Below the pieces are notes generated by a model. That model was not told where the DNA came from. It did not search any database and worked only from the letters and a program-made list of their open reading frames with translations. The position numbers were made by a program, and so were the translations under genes. A stretch of 64,000 nt of DNA from Taxillus chinensis (lineage: Eukaryota; Streptophyta; Magnoliopsida; Santalales; Loranthaceae), in assembly GCA_023512835.1 (NCBI GenBank), contig CM042085.1, forward strand, positions 51,455,569-51,519,568, in the 5' to 3' direction. This document shows positions 1 to 11,906 of this stretch, in pieces (positions within the stretch are counted from its first letter, which is position 1; every line of letters starts with the position of its first letter).

Positions 1-885
1 CTCATTTCTGAAAAATCAAATTTTGTACCATGATCACTCCTGATGTACTTTATGCTCAGTCCTTGTGATTTGCTTATCCAGTTGAAAAGATCTACAAGAT
101 GCTCAAAAGTTTCATCCTTTGATTTCAGGAACATCACCCATGTATACCTGGTGAAATCATCGATAACCACAAGGGTATATCTCGCACCAGCCAGTGATGG
201 ACAGAAATAGGACCACAGAGGTCCATATGAAGAAGTTGTAGAGGAGCAGTTATTGAATTAACTGATTTGCTCTTAAAGCTATGTTTGGTTTGCTTGCCCA
301 GTTGGCATTCTCGACAGAGAGAGTCTCTGGAGAACTTGAGTTTAGGTAGACCAGTGACAAGATCAAGTGACGCTAATTTAGACAAAGTCTTAAAGTTTAA
401 ATGTGCGCATCGCTTGTGCCATAGCCAACTATCTTCATCTGATGCTTTAGTGAGGAAGCATACGGGTCGAAGAATTATTTCTTAAGACCACCGAGTAAAT
501 GTCCCCATCTCTTGATCCGGATAACTTAACATCTCCTGGATAAGTTTTCTCTTACTGTACAGGTGTTGGACAAAAAGGAAACAGTAAATCCTTTGTCACA
601 TAAATTACTGACACTTAGCAAATTATGCTTTAAACCTTCGACTAGTGCAACTCTAGTGATTAATACACAACCGTTAGTTAAGGTGCCATACCCGACAGTC
701 TTACCTTTGCTATTGTCGCCATATGAAACGGATGGACCTCGTTTATCATTAATTTCTACAAGCAGAGTCTGATCACCCGTCATATGTCCGGAGCATCCAC
801 TATCAAGGATCCACTTGCTTTGATTGATCTTTAACTTCAAGTGATCCGGCAATGCATTCCAGAGATGCTCCTGAAAGACAACAGT
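1..885 (-). pseudogene. Element A pol fragment: protease, integrase zinc domain and start of integrase core
   Basis: The N-terminal part (about 526-885) has the aspartic protease motif WILDSGCSGHMTGD near 770-820. The segment 134-470 contains the pre-integrase HHCC region (CRECQLGKQTKHSF) and the first integrase aspartate in LLHMDLCGPI. The stretch 1-60 encodes the second integrase aspartate region (RSDHGTKF). The reading is broken between protease and integrase (about 386-525). Protease would process Gag-Pol, and integrase would insert the cDNA. The fragment reads in frame from the gag stop at 886-888. It is truncated only by the window edge, but the internal breaks mean this copy is probably inactive. 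Confidence 0.82.
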
Positions 886-3182
886 TTACACTTTTGGTGC
901 CCAAACTTGTTTTGGGCGGTTAGAGAGAGCAGCAGTAATGTCAACATTTACAGATTTGATTTTGCTAGGACTTTTGGCTCTCCAAGTTGACTTTAGCTTG
1001 TTAGTTTCAGCTGCCTCTTTTATTTGGGTTTTCTTGGGAGAGATACTCCTTTGAGGTTTAGATTTTGTTTTGCTCGAAGAACCCTTTTTGTTTAACTGAT
1101 CTTTATTGATATGAAATTGATTACAAAGCCAGTTATCAGATAAACTCCAACATTCATAGTGATAATGACCTATTTCCCTACAGATGGAACAGACACTATA
1201 ATGTGAAGTACAAACAGGGGATACAGGTCTCTTAGATTTTACAGGACTTTTCTACTGTTCCCTGTGGCCTAATCCATTGCATTTGGGTGACGCGCTCTTG
1301 GCCCTAGATGCGTCAGCTTTAGCCTTGTCTTTCTTTTTGGGTGCTACAGTTTTGGCTTTAACTGCAGCAGCCTTCCCTTCATCTTTAGTTACGGGTGCTA
1401 CTGCTTCGGGAAGTGCGAATGACCTCAACTCCACAGTCATAAACTATGGTGCCACCTGAAATGAAACCATCCAACGGTTTAGATATACTAACAGGATATA
1501 AGTTGGTTAGTTTAGGAGTAAAATCCGGAGGACACTCAGTAGCTTGAGCTATGGAAGTTGATGGTTCGGAACCAAGGCTAGGTTTGACTCAGATGTTGTC
1601 AGGATCAGTCCTAAAGGTAGAGGCTATTTCCCCGGATTTTAGCCACTTACGATTTATTTCCTTTTCCTGTTCCAGTTCATTTTCGAGTCTTTTTACTATA
1701 ACTTTTAGACCTGAGAGATTGGTATTTAACAAATGATTTTCAGCTCTTAGATCGTGATACCAAGCTTCTTTTCCTCTGAAGTCAGCGATGTCCTTTTCGA
1801 GTCTATTAATAGTAAATTCAAGACGTTTATTTTGACTTTCCATATCTTTGTACATTTGAGTAATTATTAGTCTCACATTCTTTTCATGATCACATGCAGT
1901 AGTAAGAGATTCTAATTTACTCAGGAGCTTAGAGATAGAAGGTACCTCAGTATTTGCCATGAGGCAGACGTTCGGCTTAGTGGTTGGCTCATCATCCGAG
2001 GATTCCTCTTCTTCTTCCGAGCCACTCATGTATTTTGTCACGAGCGCCTTCCTCTTGTTCTTGCTGTTGTCTGAGGTGGAGTGTCGAGGAGTTACCTTGT
2101 CACTTTTCTCGGCCACTTTTGATTTGGACCTGCATTCCTTGGCCCAGTGACCGGTTTTCTCACAGTTGAAGCATTCCTGGGAACTGGACTCCGGTCGCTC
2201 CTTCCTTTGGAAAGATGATGATGAGCGTCTCCTGAACCCTTTTTTGCTTTTCCGTAGGAATCGCTCAAAGGATTTGACGAGAAGTGCTATCTCCTCCTCC
2301 TCGTCAGAATCAGAATTCTCAGACACGTCCGTATCATCATTCCTCAGTATGTTTGGACATTCTGTAGCTTTGAGAGCTACCCCCTTTTCTTTCCGAGCTA
2401 TTTTCTCATCCCGGTCAGAGTACTTAAACCTGACTTCGTGAGTCCGCAGCTCTCCATATAGTTCTTCAAGGGGAACATACCGCGTTCTTGTCGATTGCAT
2501 CTGGAGTTGTTTGGAGTAGTAGCGATCCGGCAAGGAGCGAAAGAACTTGTCATTGATCCGAGATTGAGAATAGTGCTCATTGACGGTCTTCACTCAAGAA
2601 TGAGCTTGCCGAATCTCCGATAGATGCTTTCGAGTGATTCGCCCGGTTTATGATTGAAACTCTCAAAGTTCCGCCTGAGAGTACGATCACGTTCGCATCC
2701 GGGACTGACTCCCCTCATAGAGGATTGTCGGTTTGTCCCAAACGGCTTTTCTTTGTCGTGCAGCCCTGGACGTCCGTGAAAGCCTCGGAATCCAAAGACG
2801 ATGTAACATAAGCCAGAGCCTTTTCACTAGCGCACTACCAGGCTCTTTCATCGTTGGTAAGTTCAGCATCTGTCTTTGGCCTCCTAACTCCATGTTCTCC
2901 GATAGTCATCAGAATTGGAATCTCCTGATGAAGACATGGCCACATAAGATGATCATGGCATACCATAAACATCTTCATGCGAGCTTTCCACTGGGAGAAA
3001 AGGTCAGGTGTGAATTTGGGCGGTTTCATCAGAGTAAAGCCAGAACTCCGTGGTTGAGAAGCGGCGGCAGCAGCAGGTTGAGGTGGGTCGACATTTTCAC
3101 TGCTGCTTCGATTCGGAATGGGCTCCTGTGCACCTCCGGAGTTAAGGCGAGTGTTGAATAGCATACTGCTTTCTTCGGCCAT
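886..3182 (-). pseudogene. Element A gag (capsid/nucleocapsid), frameshifted
   Basis: The likely start is the ATG at 3180-3182, about 50 nt downstream of the PBS (MAEESS...). N-terminal sequence resembles copia Gag (PPKFTPDLFSQWKARM). The largest open part (1589-2593) carries an acidic Ser/Glu-rich region, a CCHC knuckle CFNCEKTGHWAKEC (about 2120-2165), and a long coiled coil (about 1640-1930). A second knuckle, CSICREIGHYHYEC, lies near 1150-1195. The frame ends at TAA 886-888 directly after WAPKV, and reads on into protease. Frameshifts around 2594-2834 and 1440-1588 break it. Two zinc knuckles plus coiled coil suit a Sirevirus-type Gag. Confidence 0.8.
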
Positions 3183-3229
3183 TTCTGAGATTGAAAGAGT
3201 GGGATCTCTACTTAGAACAAATAGAACTC

Positions 3230-3241
3230 GCTCTGATACCA
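3230..3241 (-). other. Primer binding site of element A (initiator Met-tRNA type)
   Basis: The minus strand reads TGGTATCAGAGC, complementary to the 3' end of plant initiator methionine tRNA. It lies two nucleotides inside the LTR edge at 3244, the usual arrangement for minus-strand cDNA priming. Confidence 0.9.
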
Positions 3242-3510
3242 CTTGATGGTCCCTTGGAGCCTAGAGGGGGGTGAATAGGCTCTTATCTAAACTCTTTTCT
3301 TATCTCTTAAGACACAAACACTTATCTAGTTAAGTGATAGAATCACTGCGGAAGATAACCAGATAGTGGAAGTATTTTGTTTTATTATCAAAAGATAAAT
3401 ACAACAAAATAGAAGTAAGACTCTCTAACACTCTGTTTACAAATGAATTCACACACTAGCCAAATTCTATCTCTTAAAAAACGCGCTTCTACACAAATGT
3501 ACAAGTATGA

Positions 3511-3519
3511 ATATTTATA
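3511..3519 (-). promoter_or_regulatory. Candidate TATA box of the family 1 LTR
   Basis: The minus strand reads GTATAAATATTC. The same motif is present at 29471-29478 in solo LTR S3, and a TATATATA variant lies at about 53394-53401 in F. It sits downstream, in sense, of the U3 motif array, as expected for the LTR promoter. No transcription data are available. Confidence 0.5.
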
Positions 3520-3826
3520 CAAACATTCCTAAGAGACAACCTTGGAACTTGTAGTTCCGGAATGCGTTCAGTACTAACTATCCCTCGGTAATCTCTCTGC
3601 CTTGACTGCTGCGGATTGTGGAGCTCAAGATCTTGGGTTTGCAGAGTATAAGTGCCTTTGTGAGTTCCCAAATATAATTAAGGTTGTGTCCACATATCCG
3701 GGTGATCCACGTGTAAGATTCTTCAGGTTCTCAACGAGTTTGTCTTACATCGGGACACCACGAGCTGATGACTTTAAATGCGGTTGAGTTGAAGCAGTAT
3801 CTTCTTGGTCCGGTGTAATTTTCCTT

Positions 3827-4245
3827 ACTCCGTGTCAGTGGTTGCTTATTCCGTATCTATTTGGTACTGGAATCCTTAGTCCGTGTCAGCGCTTCCTTAC
3901 TCCGTATGTAAGTTCCTTACTCCGTGTGTAAGTTCCTTACTCCGTATGAGTGAGCGACCTGGATTCCTTACTCCGCATCTAGTTTCCTTACTCCGTGTCT
4001 AATTTCCTTACTCCGTGCGAATATAGACTCAGGTCCTTATTCCGCATTAGTACTTCTTTACTCCGCATGTATGGAAAACTCGGATGCCTTACTCCGTGTC
4101 TTCTTTTACTTCGTGCGACCTTGTAGACCAAGTCTCTTACTCCGCATCAGTTTGACTTAGTCCATTTGAGGTATTAGGAACAGATTCCTTAATCCGTAGC
4201 TTTTAAGTTCGTAGTCCGCACGAATGTTCCTTATTCCGTATGTAT
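3827..4245 (-). repeat. U3 array of a CTTACTCCG(T/C) motif in the A LTR
   Basis: On the plus strand, TTCCTTACTCCGTGT-like units recur roughly every 17-45 bp about 15-20 times, separated by variable spacers. S3 carries the reverse complement (28640-29165) and F a diverged version (53705-54190). The number and spacing of units differ between copies. Confidence 0.8.
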
Positions 4246-4452
4246 TGGTGACTTGGTTATTTACCAAGTGTTTGACGACACTCACTCTTGTCCGGATCAG
4301 GATTATGTATCCTGTCCTTAGCTTTGCTCTCACGAGTGTATCTCCTGGATTAACAACATATCTTCTGCAACGATCAAAGAAACACAAAAGATCTCAGATC
4401 AAATTACATAAGGCTTTATCAGCATTATCCAAATTCTGGGCTTGATCCAACA

Positions 4453-5191
4453 ACAACTCAGTATGGGTAGAGTTTGGAGATTGATCATTCGGATTGTCTG
4501 TGTGAGTTGTCTCTTTTATTTTGTGGAGCACCAATTTTCAGTGCTTATCCATGAGCCTTTTTACATGGATAGAGCTCAACACAATATCTTTTTGAATCAC
4601 ACAATCATACAATTTGACCTCCAACTATTACTCTAACAGAGACACAATCTGGGGAAATAGTGAGGACTCCCCCTAAGATAGGCAGTCAATCTATTGTCTA
4701 TTATCATTTTGCCTTTTTCTAGCGAAAGGTAGTGGCTCTTTTTAAGTAATAGGCTTTTTATGATTCTCAAATACTACAGTCTCAGTCATCCTTTGAGCAT
4801 TAAATCAGTGAGGATCCTTTCCATGCAAGCCAACAGTACCATGAGATACAATAGTTCCTGCTAGTTAATGAATGCAATGCCACATAGGTGATATTCGCTC
4901 AGAATAAAATGACAAGCAATGGGAATATCATTTAATTTAACCAAAAAGGGAATTGCACTCATTTTACTCAAGACTTGAGGATTCATGACAGGTTGCACAA
5001 GAGACTTGAACCAGGTTCAGAGGTGGCAAGTTTCATCCATGTGATTTCTCACTTTCGCGCAGTGGACATGCATGAATCACACTTAGTCATTACTAATTTT
5101 CATGGAGATATAAATAGTCATTAACAGTGTCATATTTATGTTCATGCACAGGTAATTAGGTTGAAATGAAACACAAGACATGTTGTGAGAC
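4453..5191 (-). other. Element B non-coding region downstream of pol
   Basis: No ORF is supported. It is closely similar to 21838-22589 of element C, so it is an inherited part of the element. It contains the polypurine-like ACTCCCCCT (plus strand) near 4665, matching C at 22052. Confidence 0.7.
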
Positions 5192-8100
5192 TTATGAATT
5201 TAAATCTAACATGCCAATTTTTGTTAGAAGTTCATTGAACCTGGCTTTTTGCAGTGGTTTGGTTAATATGTCGGCAAGCTGGTCATCAGTGGATATATAC
5301 TCCAGGGAAATGTCTTTGTTCAGCAGATGGTCACGTATGAAGTGATGTCTGACCTCAATGTGCTTGGTTTTGGGATGCATAACAGGATTATTGGAGATTG
5401 CAATGGCGCTTGTATTGTCACAAAACAGAGGCACGGCCTTCAGGTTAAACCCATAGTCTGAAAGTTGACTAGCTATCCAAAGCAATTGAGCACAATAGCT
5501 TCCTGCAGCAATATATTCAGCTTTAGCTGTGGAGGTTGAGACTGAATTCTGTTTCTTGCTAAACCAGGATACAAGTCTGTTGCCAAGAAGTTGGCATGTT
5601 CCACTTGTGCACTTTCTATCAATCCTGCATCCTGTAAAGTCTGCATCTGAATATCTTCTCAGTTTGAAATCAAACTCTCTTGGATACTATAGTCCCAAAT
5701 TCTCAGTTCCCTTCAGATACCGCATAATCCTCTTGACATGTGACAAGTGGGATTCCTTGGGATTAGCTTGGTATCTGGCACAGATGCATGTTGCAAACAT
5801 TATGTTAGGTCTGCTTGCTGTCAGGTACAGCAAGGATCCAATCATGCTTCTGTATTCTGAGATATCCACCTCCTTGCCTGCTTCATCCATATCCAGTTTG
5901 GCGTTTGTAGGAATGGGAGTTTTCATGTGTGTCACATCAGTCATTTTAAACTTCTTAAGTATCTCCTTTGTGTATTTGGTTTGACTGATAAAAATTCCAT
6001 CCTCCAACTGCTTGACCTCCAATCCAAGGAAGAATGAGAGTTCTCCCATCATACTCATTTCATATTCACATTTCATTAGATGGGAGAAGTCTTCACATTG
6101 CTTTTTGTCCCTTGATCCAAAAATGATGTCATTCACATAAATTTGGACTATCAAGGGTGATCCTTTTCTTACCTTGAGAAACGGTGTGGGGTCAATTTTG
6201 CCTTTTCTGAACTTATTCTTGATCAGAAACTCTTACAATGTTTCATACCATGCTCTGGGAGCTTATTTTAGTCCATAAAGAGCCTTTTTCAGTTTGTATA
6301 CTTTGTGCTCTTGGTTTGGCTCTAGAAATCCGGGTGGTTGTTCAATATAGACTTCTTTTTGGAGGTCTCTATTCAAGAAAGCACTCTTGACATCCATCTG
6401 ATAAACTTTGAAGTCCTTGAATGCTGCATATGCTAAGAACATGCGAATGGCCTCCAGTCTAGCAACTGGTGCAAAGGTTTCATCATAGTCGATTCCTTCT
6501 TCTTGTCTGTATCCTTTTGCAACCAGTCTGGCCTTGTTTCTGATGACAACACCATCAGCATCAAGTTTGTTTCTGAAGATCCATTTCATGCCAATGACTT
6601 GCTGTGATCTGGGCTTGTTGACCAACTCCCATACTTTCTGTCTTTTGAATTGATTTAACTCTTCTTGTATTGCATCAATCCAATGGTGATCATGAACTGC
6701 ATCATTAACCGATTTTGGCTCCACTTGTGATAGGAAACACATATACAAATTTTCATGGAGTATGGCAGCTCTTCTTTTAACTCGTGCAGCAGGATCTCCA
6801 ATTATCAGTTCAGAAGGGTGGTCCTTTAACCTTCTTCTTGCCTTTGGAAGGTCTTCTCTTTCTTCATGATGAATGCCCAGTTGCTCAATGTCAGGTTCTT
6901 GGGCTGGTAGAAGTGGCAAAAACTGAACAGGTTGAATGTTAGAGTCATGATTTTCTATAGGTTTTTGACTTGGTTCCTCAGCAACCGGTTCAGCTCTATG
7001 TTCATCAGGTTCAAGTGCATCTTCTATTGTTTCTGTTATGGTGGGATTATCTATGTCTTGGTCTTCTACAATAACAATGTCCTGCACTTCAATTACATTT
7101 GGGTCTCCTTTCTGCATTTCATGGTTAGTCTCATCAAAAGAAACATGAATAGACTCTTCAATAACTTTGGTTCTTCTATTAAATACACGATAAGCCTCGC
7201 TAGTCATGGAATATCCAACAATATATCTATCATCTGATTTGGCATCAAACTTGTTAAAGTAATCCTTGCCATTGTTCTGAATGTAGCAAGTACACCTAAA
7301 GATCCTTAGGTGACCAATGTTTGGTCTCTTTCCCTTCCATAACTCATAGGGTGTTTTGATGGCTCGTTTGTTAATTAGGGTTCTGTTTTGTACATAACAA
7401 GCAGTGGCAACAGCTTCAGCCCATAGGGATTTTGGGAACTAAGCTCCTGTCAACATGGTTCAAGCTGCTTCAACTAAAAATCGATTCTTTCTTTCAGCCA
7501 CTCCATTTTGTTGTGGAGTTCTTGGTGCTGAGAAATTATGCTGGATACCATGTTCAGTATAAAACTCTAACATATCAGAAAATTCAAATTTCTTGCCATG
7601 ATCGCTGCGAATGTACTTAATAAAAAGGCTCTTAACATTTGTGACCCAATTGAAGAGTTCAACAAGATTCTCAAATGTTTCAGTTTTGTTTTTGAGAAAC
7701 ATGACCCATGTGTATCTGGTATAGTCATTTACTACTGCAAGAAAGTATCGTGCACCAGATAAGGAAGACACATTTATTGGTCCACATAGGTCCATGTGCA
7801 GAAGTTCGAGTGGTTGTGTGATTGAGGTTTTATCTACACTCTTAAAGGAATGTTTAACCTGCTTACCCAGCTGACAATCCCTACAAGGGTGTTCTTTCTC
7901 ATAAACATGCTTGGGTAAGCCCTCAACCAAATCAAGAGATGCCAGTTTAGACATAGTCTTAAAGTTTAAATGGCCAAATCTCTTGTGCCACAACCAACTA
8001 ATGTCAGGTGAAGCTTTGGACAGAAAACAAATTGGTTCAGTAGATTGAGCATTGCCAAAGACAAACTTGTAGACATTGCCTTGTCTATGTCCATTTAGTT

Positions 8101-8458
8101 TCACCTCTTTGGAGACAGGGTCCATTACTGTGCAGGTGTGTTTAGTGAACAAAACTTCATAACCCTTGTCACACAATTGACTTATGCTCAACAGGTTATG
8201 TTTAAGACCTTGAACAATAGATACATTCTGAATTGAAACAAAACCATTAGAGAGAGTGCCCTTACCAACAATCTTACCCTTTTTATTGTCCCCGAATGTG
8301 ACAGATGAAGCTGCAACCTCCCTTACCTCACTCAATAGAGAGGCATCATCTGTCATGTGCACAGAACAGGCACTGTCAAGATACCACTGGCTAGAATTGA
8401 TCTTTTGTTTTCGGTGGCTGCTTTCAGCTTCAGGTACCTATTCCTACACAATGAGCAA
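5192..8458 (-). pseudogene. Element B pol: protease, integrase, reverse transcriptase, RNase H (decayed)
   Basis: Copia order is seen from right to left. Protease motif LDSACSMHMTDD is at about 8340-8380 (active site 8369-8377 is D-S-A, not D-S-G). The pre-integrase zinc domain (FGHLNF...CRDCQLGKQ) is at about 7850-8000. The integrase core has D (HMDLCGPI), D (RSDHGKKF) and E (NGVAERKNR) at 7460-7830. RT ([30 protein letters not shown]) spans 6263-6700 and 5687-6154. RNase H (FCDNTSAIAISNNP, ADILTKPL) lies at 5192-5640 and ends at TAA 5192-5194. The RT catalytic box is YVND at 6128-6139 where C has YVDD, which should abolish polymerisation. Several frameshifts and stops separate the pieces. 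Confidence 0.9.
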
Positions 8459-11068
8459 CTAAGTCTTAGGGGCCCAATTAAGATTGGGCTTTGGGTAAGT
8501 GAAAGCTGTAGTTGACAATTTAGGTTTCCAATAAGAAGGGGCAGATTTAACTTTCTATGCTGATCTTGGTGATCCTTCATTAGATTTGTTAGCAAGATTA
8601 ATCTTCAGACTTTCTGCACATTTTCCTTCCTTATTGTTATCTTTGGCAGCTTTAGTATAGTAGGCACAGATTTGACAGTTTTCTTCACAAGTTTTGTCTT
8701 TAAGTCTTTTGAATGGGTAGCCTGTGTATGCCTGGTTTGTTTCTTCCTATCAGAGTTGTTGTTGCACTGCAGATTTTTAGAGAAATTCAGCTGTTTAAGG
8801 TTCACCCTGATTTCGGTAGAAATCTCCTTCCTAAGATACTCAGGGTAGAATTTGCACTGATAGGAGAGGTGTCCAACTTCACAACAGATGTGGCATTTGA
8901 CAGGTTTGGGTTGAACACTTTGTCTCAAGGGTTTTGCTGGAGTGTTAAGAGGTTTCCTAGGTTTTCTCACATATCCTAGACCGTTCTTAACTCTACCATC
9001 AGAGACAAACTTAGGCTGGAAGGCAGCAGCCTTGCTGGATGAACCAGTCTCAAATGCAGTAGTGTGTCTACTTGGTTTCGTCTCTGGAATAACTACACCC
9101 TTACCCTTGTATTGGGATGTAGACGATAGGTTGACAAAAGGTTCAGCTTTCAGTTCTACCTTAGCAACTACTGCATCACCGTCCTGAGATACAATAGTAC
9201 CCAGGTCTTTGAGTTCGGGTGTTACTAGTTTGGGTAGACTAGCAACAGCCATTGATACCTCCTTTCCACAATCAACGAGCACACTGCCAGTAGGAACAAA
9301 GCCAGCAAGACACTTGGTCTGTACAGGATAAGTCTGGGCCTTGGCTATTTGGTCTTCAGAGAAACCTAGACCTAAGGCTAGACCTTTAATATCTGGAGTG
9401 GTCCTAAAGCGGGCTGTAATTTCAGCAGAATCTTGCCACTTTTGACTGATTTGTCTTTCCTTTTCCAGTTCTGCTTTAGTTTCAGCTAGTTCCTTTTGAA
9501 GCCTATCGATGTCTTTATTAGCCATTTTTAGTTGTCCAGCTTAGTCCAAAAGATCATCGTGTGTGCTTCTCATCTCACTTACTTCAGCTCTTAATCTTCT
9601 CTCTGTTCTTTCGTAATCATCTATAGAGTCTCTATATTCACATGAAAGCCGTTCCAATTTAGAATAGTATCTTTCTTTGTCAGCTTTCATAGGAAGAAAT
9701 CGTTCCTCTATTTTCTATAAGAGCTCTATAGGTATCTTCATATTCAATGTAGAGCTGTTCATAAGTTCTTACCTTGAAGGGAGGTGAATGGTCAGCCACG
9801 AAGCAGATGAGACCTTTTTCTTTCTTCTCTTCATCAGAAGATTCTTCTTCCTCCTCAGTTTCACTATTGAACTTGTTTGTGACAAGACCCTTCTTCCTCT
9901 TGTCATCCTTTCTACTTGAGGAGCCTTTGGTCTTCTTCTTCTGCTCAGCTGCCTCCTTTTTCTCCCTCTTCAGCTTGTAATAGTCGGCAGCGAAGTGGCC
10001 AGGCTTGTTGTAGTGATAGCATTGCAACTTGTCCTTATCTTTTCCCTTAGAGAAAGATGAGGATGACTGCCTTGCTTTCCTTCTGTAGTTCCCCCTTCTT
10101 TTCGGCAGTTTCTTAATCAGAAATGCCACTTCTTCATCTAAGGCACTATCTGAAGCAAGTTTATCAGCTTTATCTTCTTCCTCATCTGAAGATGGTTCCC
10201 TTGGTTCAGCAGCGGCCTTAAAGGCAACAGACTTCTCCTTTTTCTTGGAAGGGTTCTCAAATGCCTCAAGCTCTTCTTTTTGCATTTCAAACGTCTTGAG
10301 GTCCCCATATAATGCTTCCAAGGCACAAGTCTTCCATTCCTTCAGCTGACGGATGGCTGATGTCTTTATCAGCAGTCTCAAGGGTAGAGATCTCAGAAAT
10401 TTGTCATTCTTGTCCTTCTGAGAGATCTCAACATTGTAAGTCTTCATCCGTTGAATCAGACCTGTGAACCGTTTATAGATACTATCCAGTGACTCCTTCG
10501 GTTCACATCTGAAGGCTTCATACTCTTGCTTGAGCATGGAGATCTTGTTATCCTGTATTTGCTCGTCTCCCTCGTAGATGAGACAGAGTTTGTCCCATAC
10601 CTCTTTAGCGGTTTTAAGATCTTGCACATCCGTGAACATGTCATCGTCAAGTGCAAAGAAAAGTATGGCTTTTGCCTTGAAGCCGAGCTTTACTTTTCTC
10701 TACTCCACCTTAGACCAACTATCTGGGTCTTTTGTCATTAGCCGACCTCTCTGCATACTCTTTGGGGTGAAAGGTCCGTTCTTTATTGTTTCCCAGAGAT
10801 AGGTGTCGAGCATGTCTAGGTGTGCTCTCATTCTCGTTTTCCACTTGAAAAAATGCGCGGGTGTGCACATAAGTACTTGGGAGGATGAGCCAGGCAGAAC
10901 ATTATAGAAGTCTTCTTGTTCTTTCTTGTTGTTGCTGGTACTCGGTTCTTCCTGCTCCTAGTCTCCAGTTTCTCCTTCTTCTGGAGCACGACTGGCTTCA
11001 AGTTCCTCAATAGGAACTGGAGCTTGCTCGGGAGCTGGAGCTCCACTACTGGAATCCATGTTGGCCAT
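8459..11068 (-). pseudogene. Element B gag (decayed)
   Basis: The start is the ATG at 11066-11068 (MANMDSSSG), 28 nt from the PBS; an in-frame TAG follows about 35 codons later. The open part 9680-10639 has copia Gag text (VWDKLCLIYEGDEQI, YKRFTGLIQRMKTY) and an acidic/lysine-rich stretch. Its first zinc knuckle is damaged: CYHYNKPGHFAADYY has lost two cysteines found in C. The open part 8605-9525 has a coiled coil (about 9430-9525) and an intact second knuckle CHICCEVGHLSYQC (about 8850-8895). The frame ends at TAG 8459-8461, after WAPKT, at the gag/pol border. Confidence 0.85.
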
Positions 11069-11096
11069 TTAGGGATCTCTACAGAGTTGTAGAACT

Positions 11097-11108
11097 GCTC
11101 TGATACCA
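11097..11108 (-). other. Primer binding site of element B
   Basis: The minus strand reads TGGTATCAGAGC, the initiator Met-tRNA type, two nucleotides from the LTR edge at 11111. Confidence 0.9.
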
Positions 11109-11110
11109 AT

Positions 11111-11341
11111 TATAGGTCCCAAAGTGAGTCTAGAGGGGGGGTGAATGGACTTTCTTCGTGTGCTGAAGCTAAACTGTTAGCTGGTTTTCGATTCTTCCAC
11201 AGATGACTATGATGGAAGTATTTATGGAGAAGAGGATAGTGGTATTGTGAGAATAACGTGAGTGATGATGAACTATAAGACAAAAACTGAGATATGAGTA
11301 AATGCACTTTTCTGAACAGATCTCAGTTGTGTAACTGATGG
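11111..11341 (-). repeat. Element B 5' LTR, piece 1 (U5 end)
   Basis: It matches C's LTRs from their plus-strand start onward. The terminal TG seen in C is TA here, so the LTR's sense end CA has become TA. It ends at the GATGG target site (11337-11341) of solo LTR S1 and continues at 13235. Confidence 0.9.
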
Positions 11342-11906
11342 TGTAATGACCCGTGTGTAACCCGTGTGTAAGAAGTTAACCACAAACACCTTGGATGTTG
11401 GTGCACAAGTTTGAGGTAAGAGATGAGCCCAAGAGGGGACTTTTGAGAGGTGCATGTGACAAGTGATAACGTACATTTATGCCCTAGGAAGATGCTATGC
11501 GTATACAGGCGGTTTTAAGCTGTTTTGGCTGATCTTGGAGCTCACTTTTGATAGGGTAGATGGCCTCAAACAATTGGCGTACAAGAACAAAAGTTTCTTA
11601 GAATAAGGTCCTCTACCTACCACAGAAATTTCAGAGCATTTGGAGCTGCACGTGAATTCATCCATTTCACGTGCAAGCATATTTTTTGCTTCTCAGACCT
11701 CTACAAGATGCAAGGAGGCTTGGGGTGAAGTTTGAGTGCATTTGGAGCTGCACGCCAATTGGGGAATTGGCGTTCAAATTGGCGTGCAGGCATGTTTTTG
11801 CATGGTTACCTTGGTTTTGTCATTCTAATCATCTTTTCCCAAAGGACCATGTTGGAATTATGAATATTTTAGTGTGTATGGATATGGGAAGGTCTTAGCT
11901 TGTTCC

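Larger units (their letters stand above)
1..4452 (-). mobile_element. Element A: Sirevirus-like Ty1/copia retrotransposon, 5' half (cut by window start)
   Basis: Reading right to left on the minus strand, this shows a 5' LTR (3244-4452), a Met-tRNA PBS (3230-3241), gag, a stop codon, protease, and the integrase zinc domain and core, in Ty1/copia order. The window ends inside integrase, so RT, RNase H and the 3' LTR lie outside. The LTR abuts element B internal DNA at 4453 with no unrelated sequence between, so A most likely inserted into B's 3' non-coding part. Its target duplication cannot be checked because the left end is missing. Sirevirus affinity rests on the Met PBS, a long gag with acidic and coiled-coil segments, and the LTR shared with element F, which carries an env-position ORF. 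Confidence 0.85.
3244..4452 (-). repeat. Element A 5' LTR (family 1, 1209 bp)
   Basis: Sense orientation starts TGTTGGATCAAGCCC (4452) and ends GGGACCATCA (3244). It matches solo LTR S3 (28409-29802, opposite orientation) and, more distantly, F's 3' LTR (53076-54396). U3 carries a dense array of a CGGAGTAAGGAA-type motif. A TATA-like box (TATAAATA) lies at about 3511-3519. The G-rich stretch near 3266 and the conserved strong stop next to the PBS mark the U5 end. Confidence 0.9.

Noticed and set aside
13..1000. Plus-strand ORFs opposite gag and pol in A, B and C
   Set aside because: They are shadow frames of the minus-strand coding regions with no recognisable domains.
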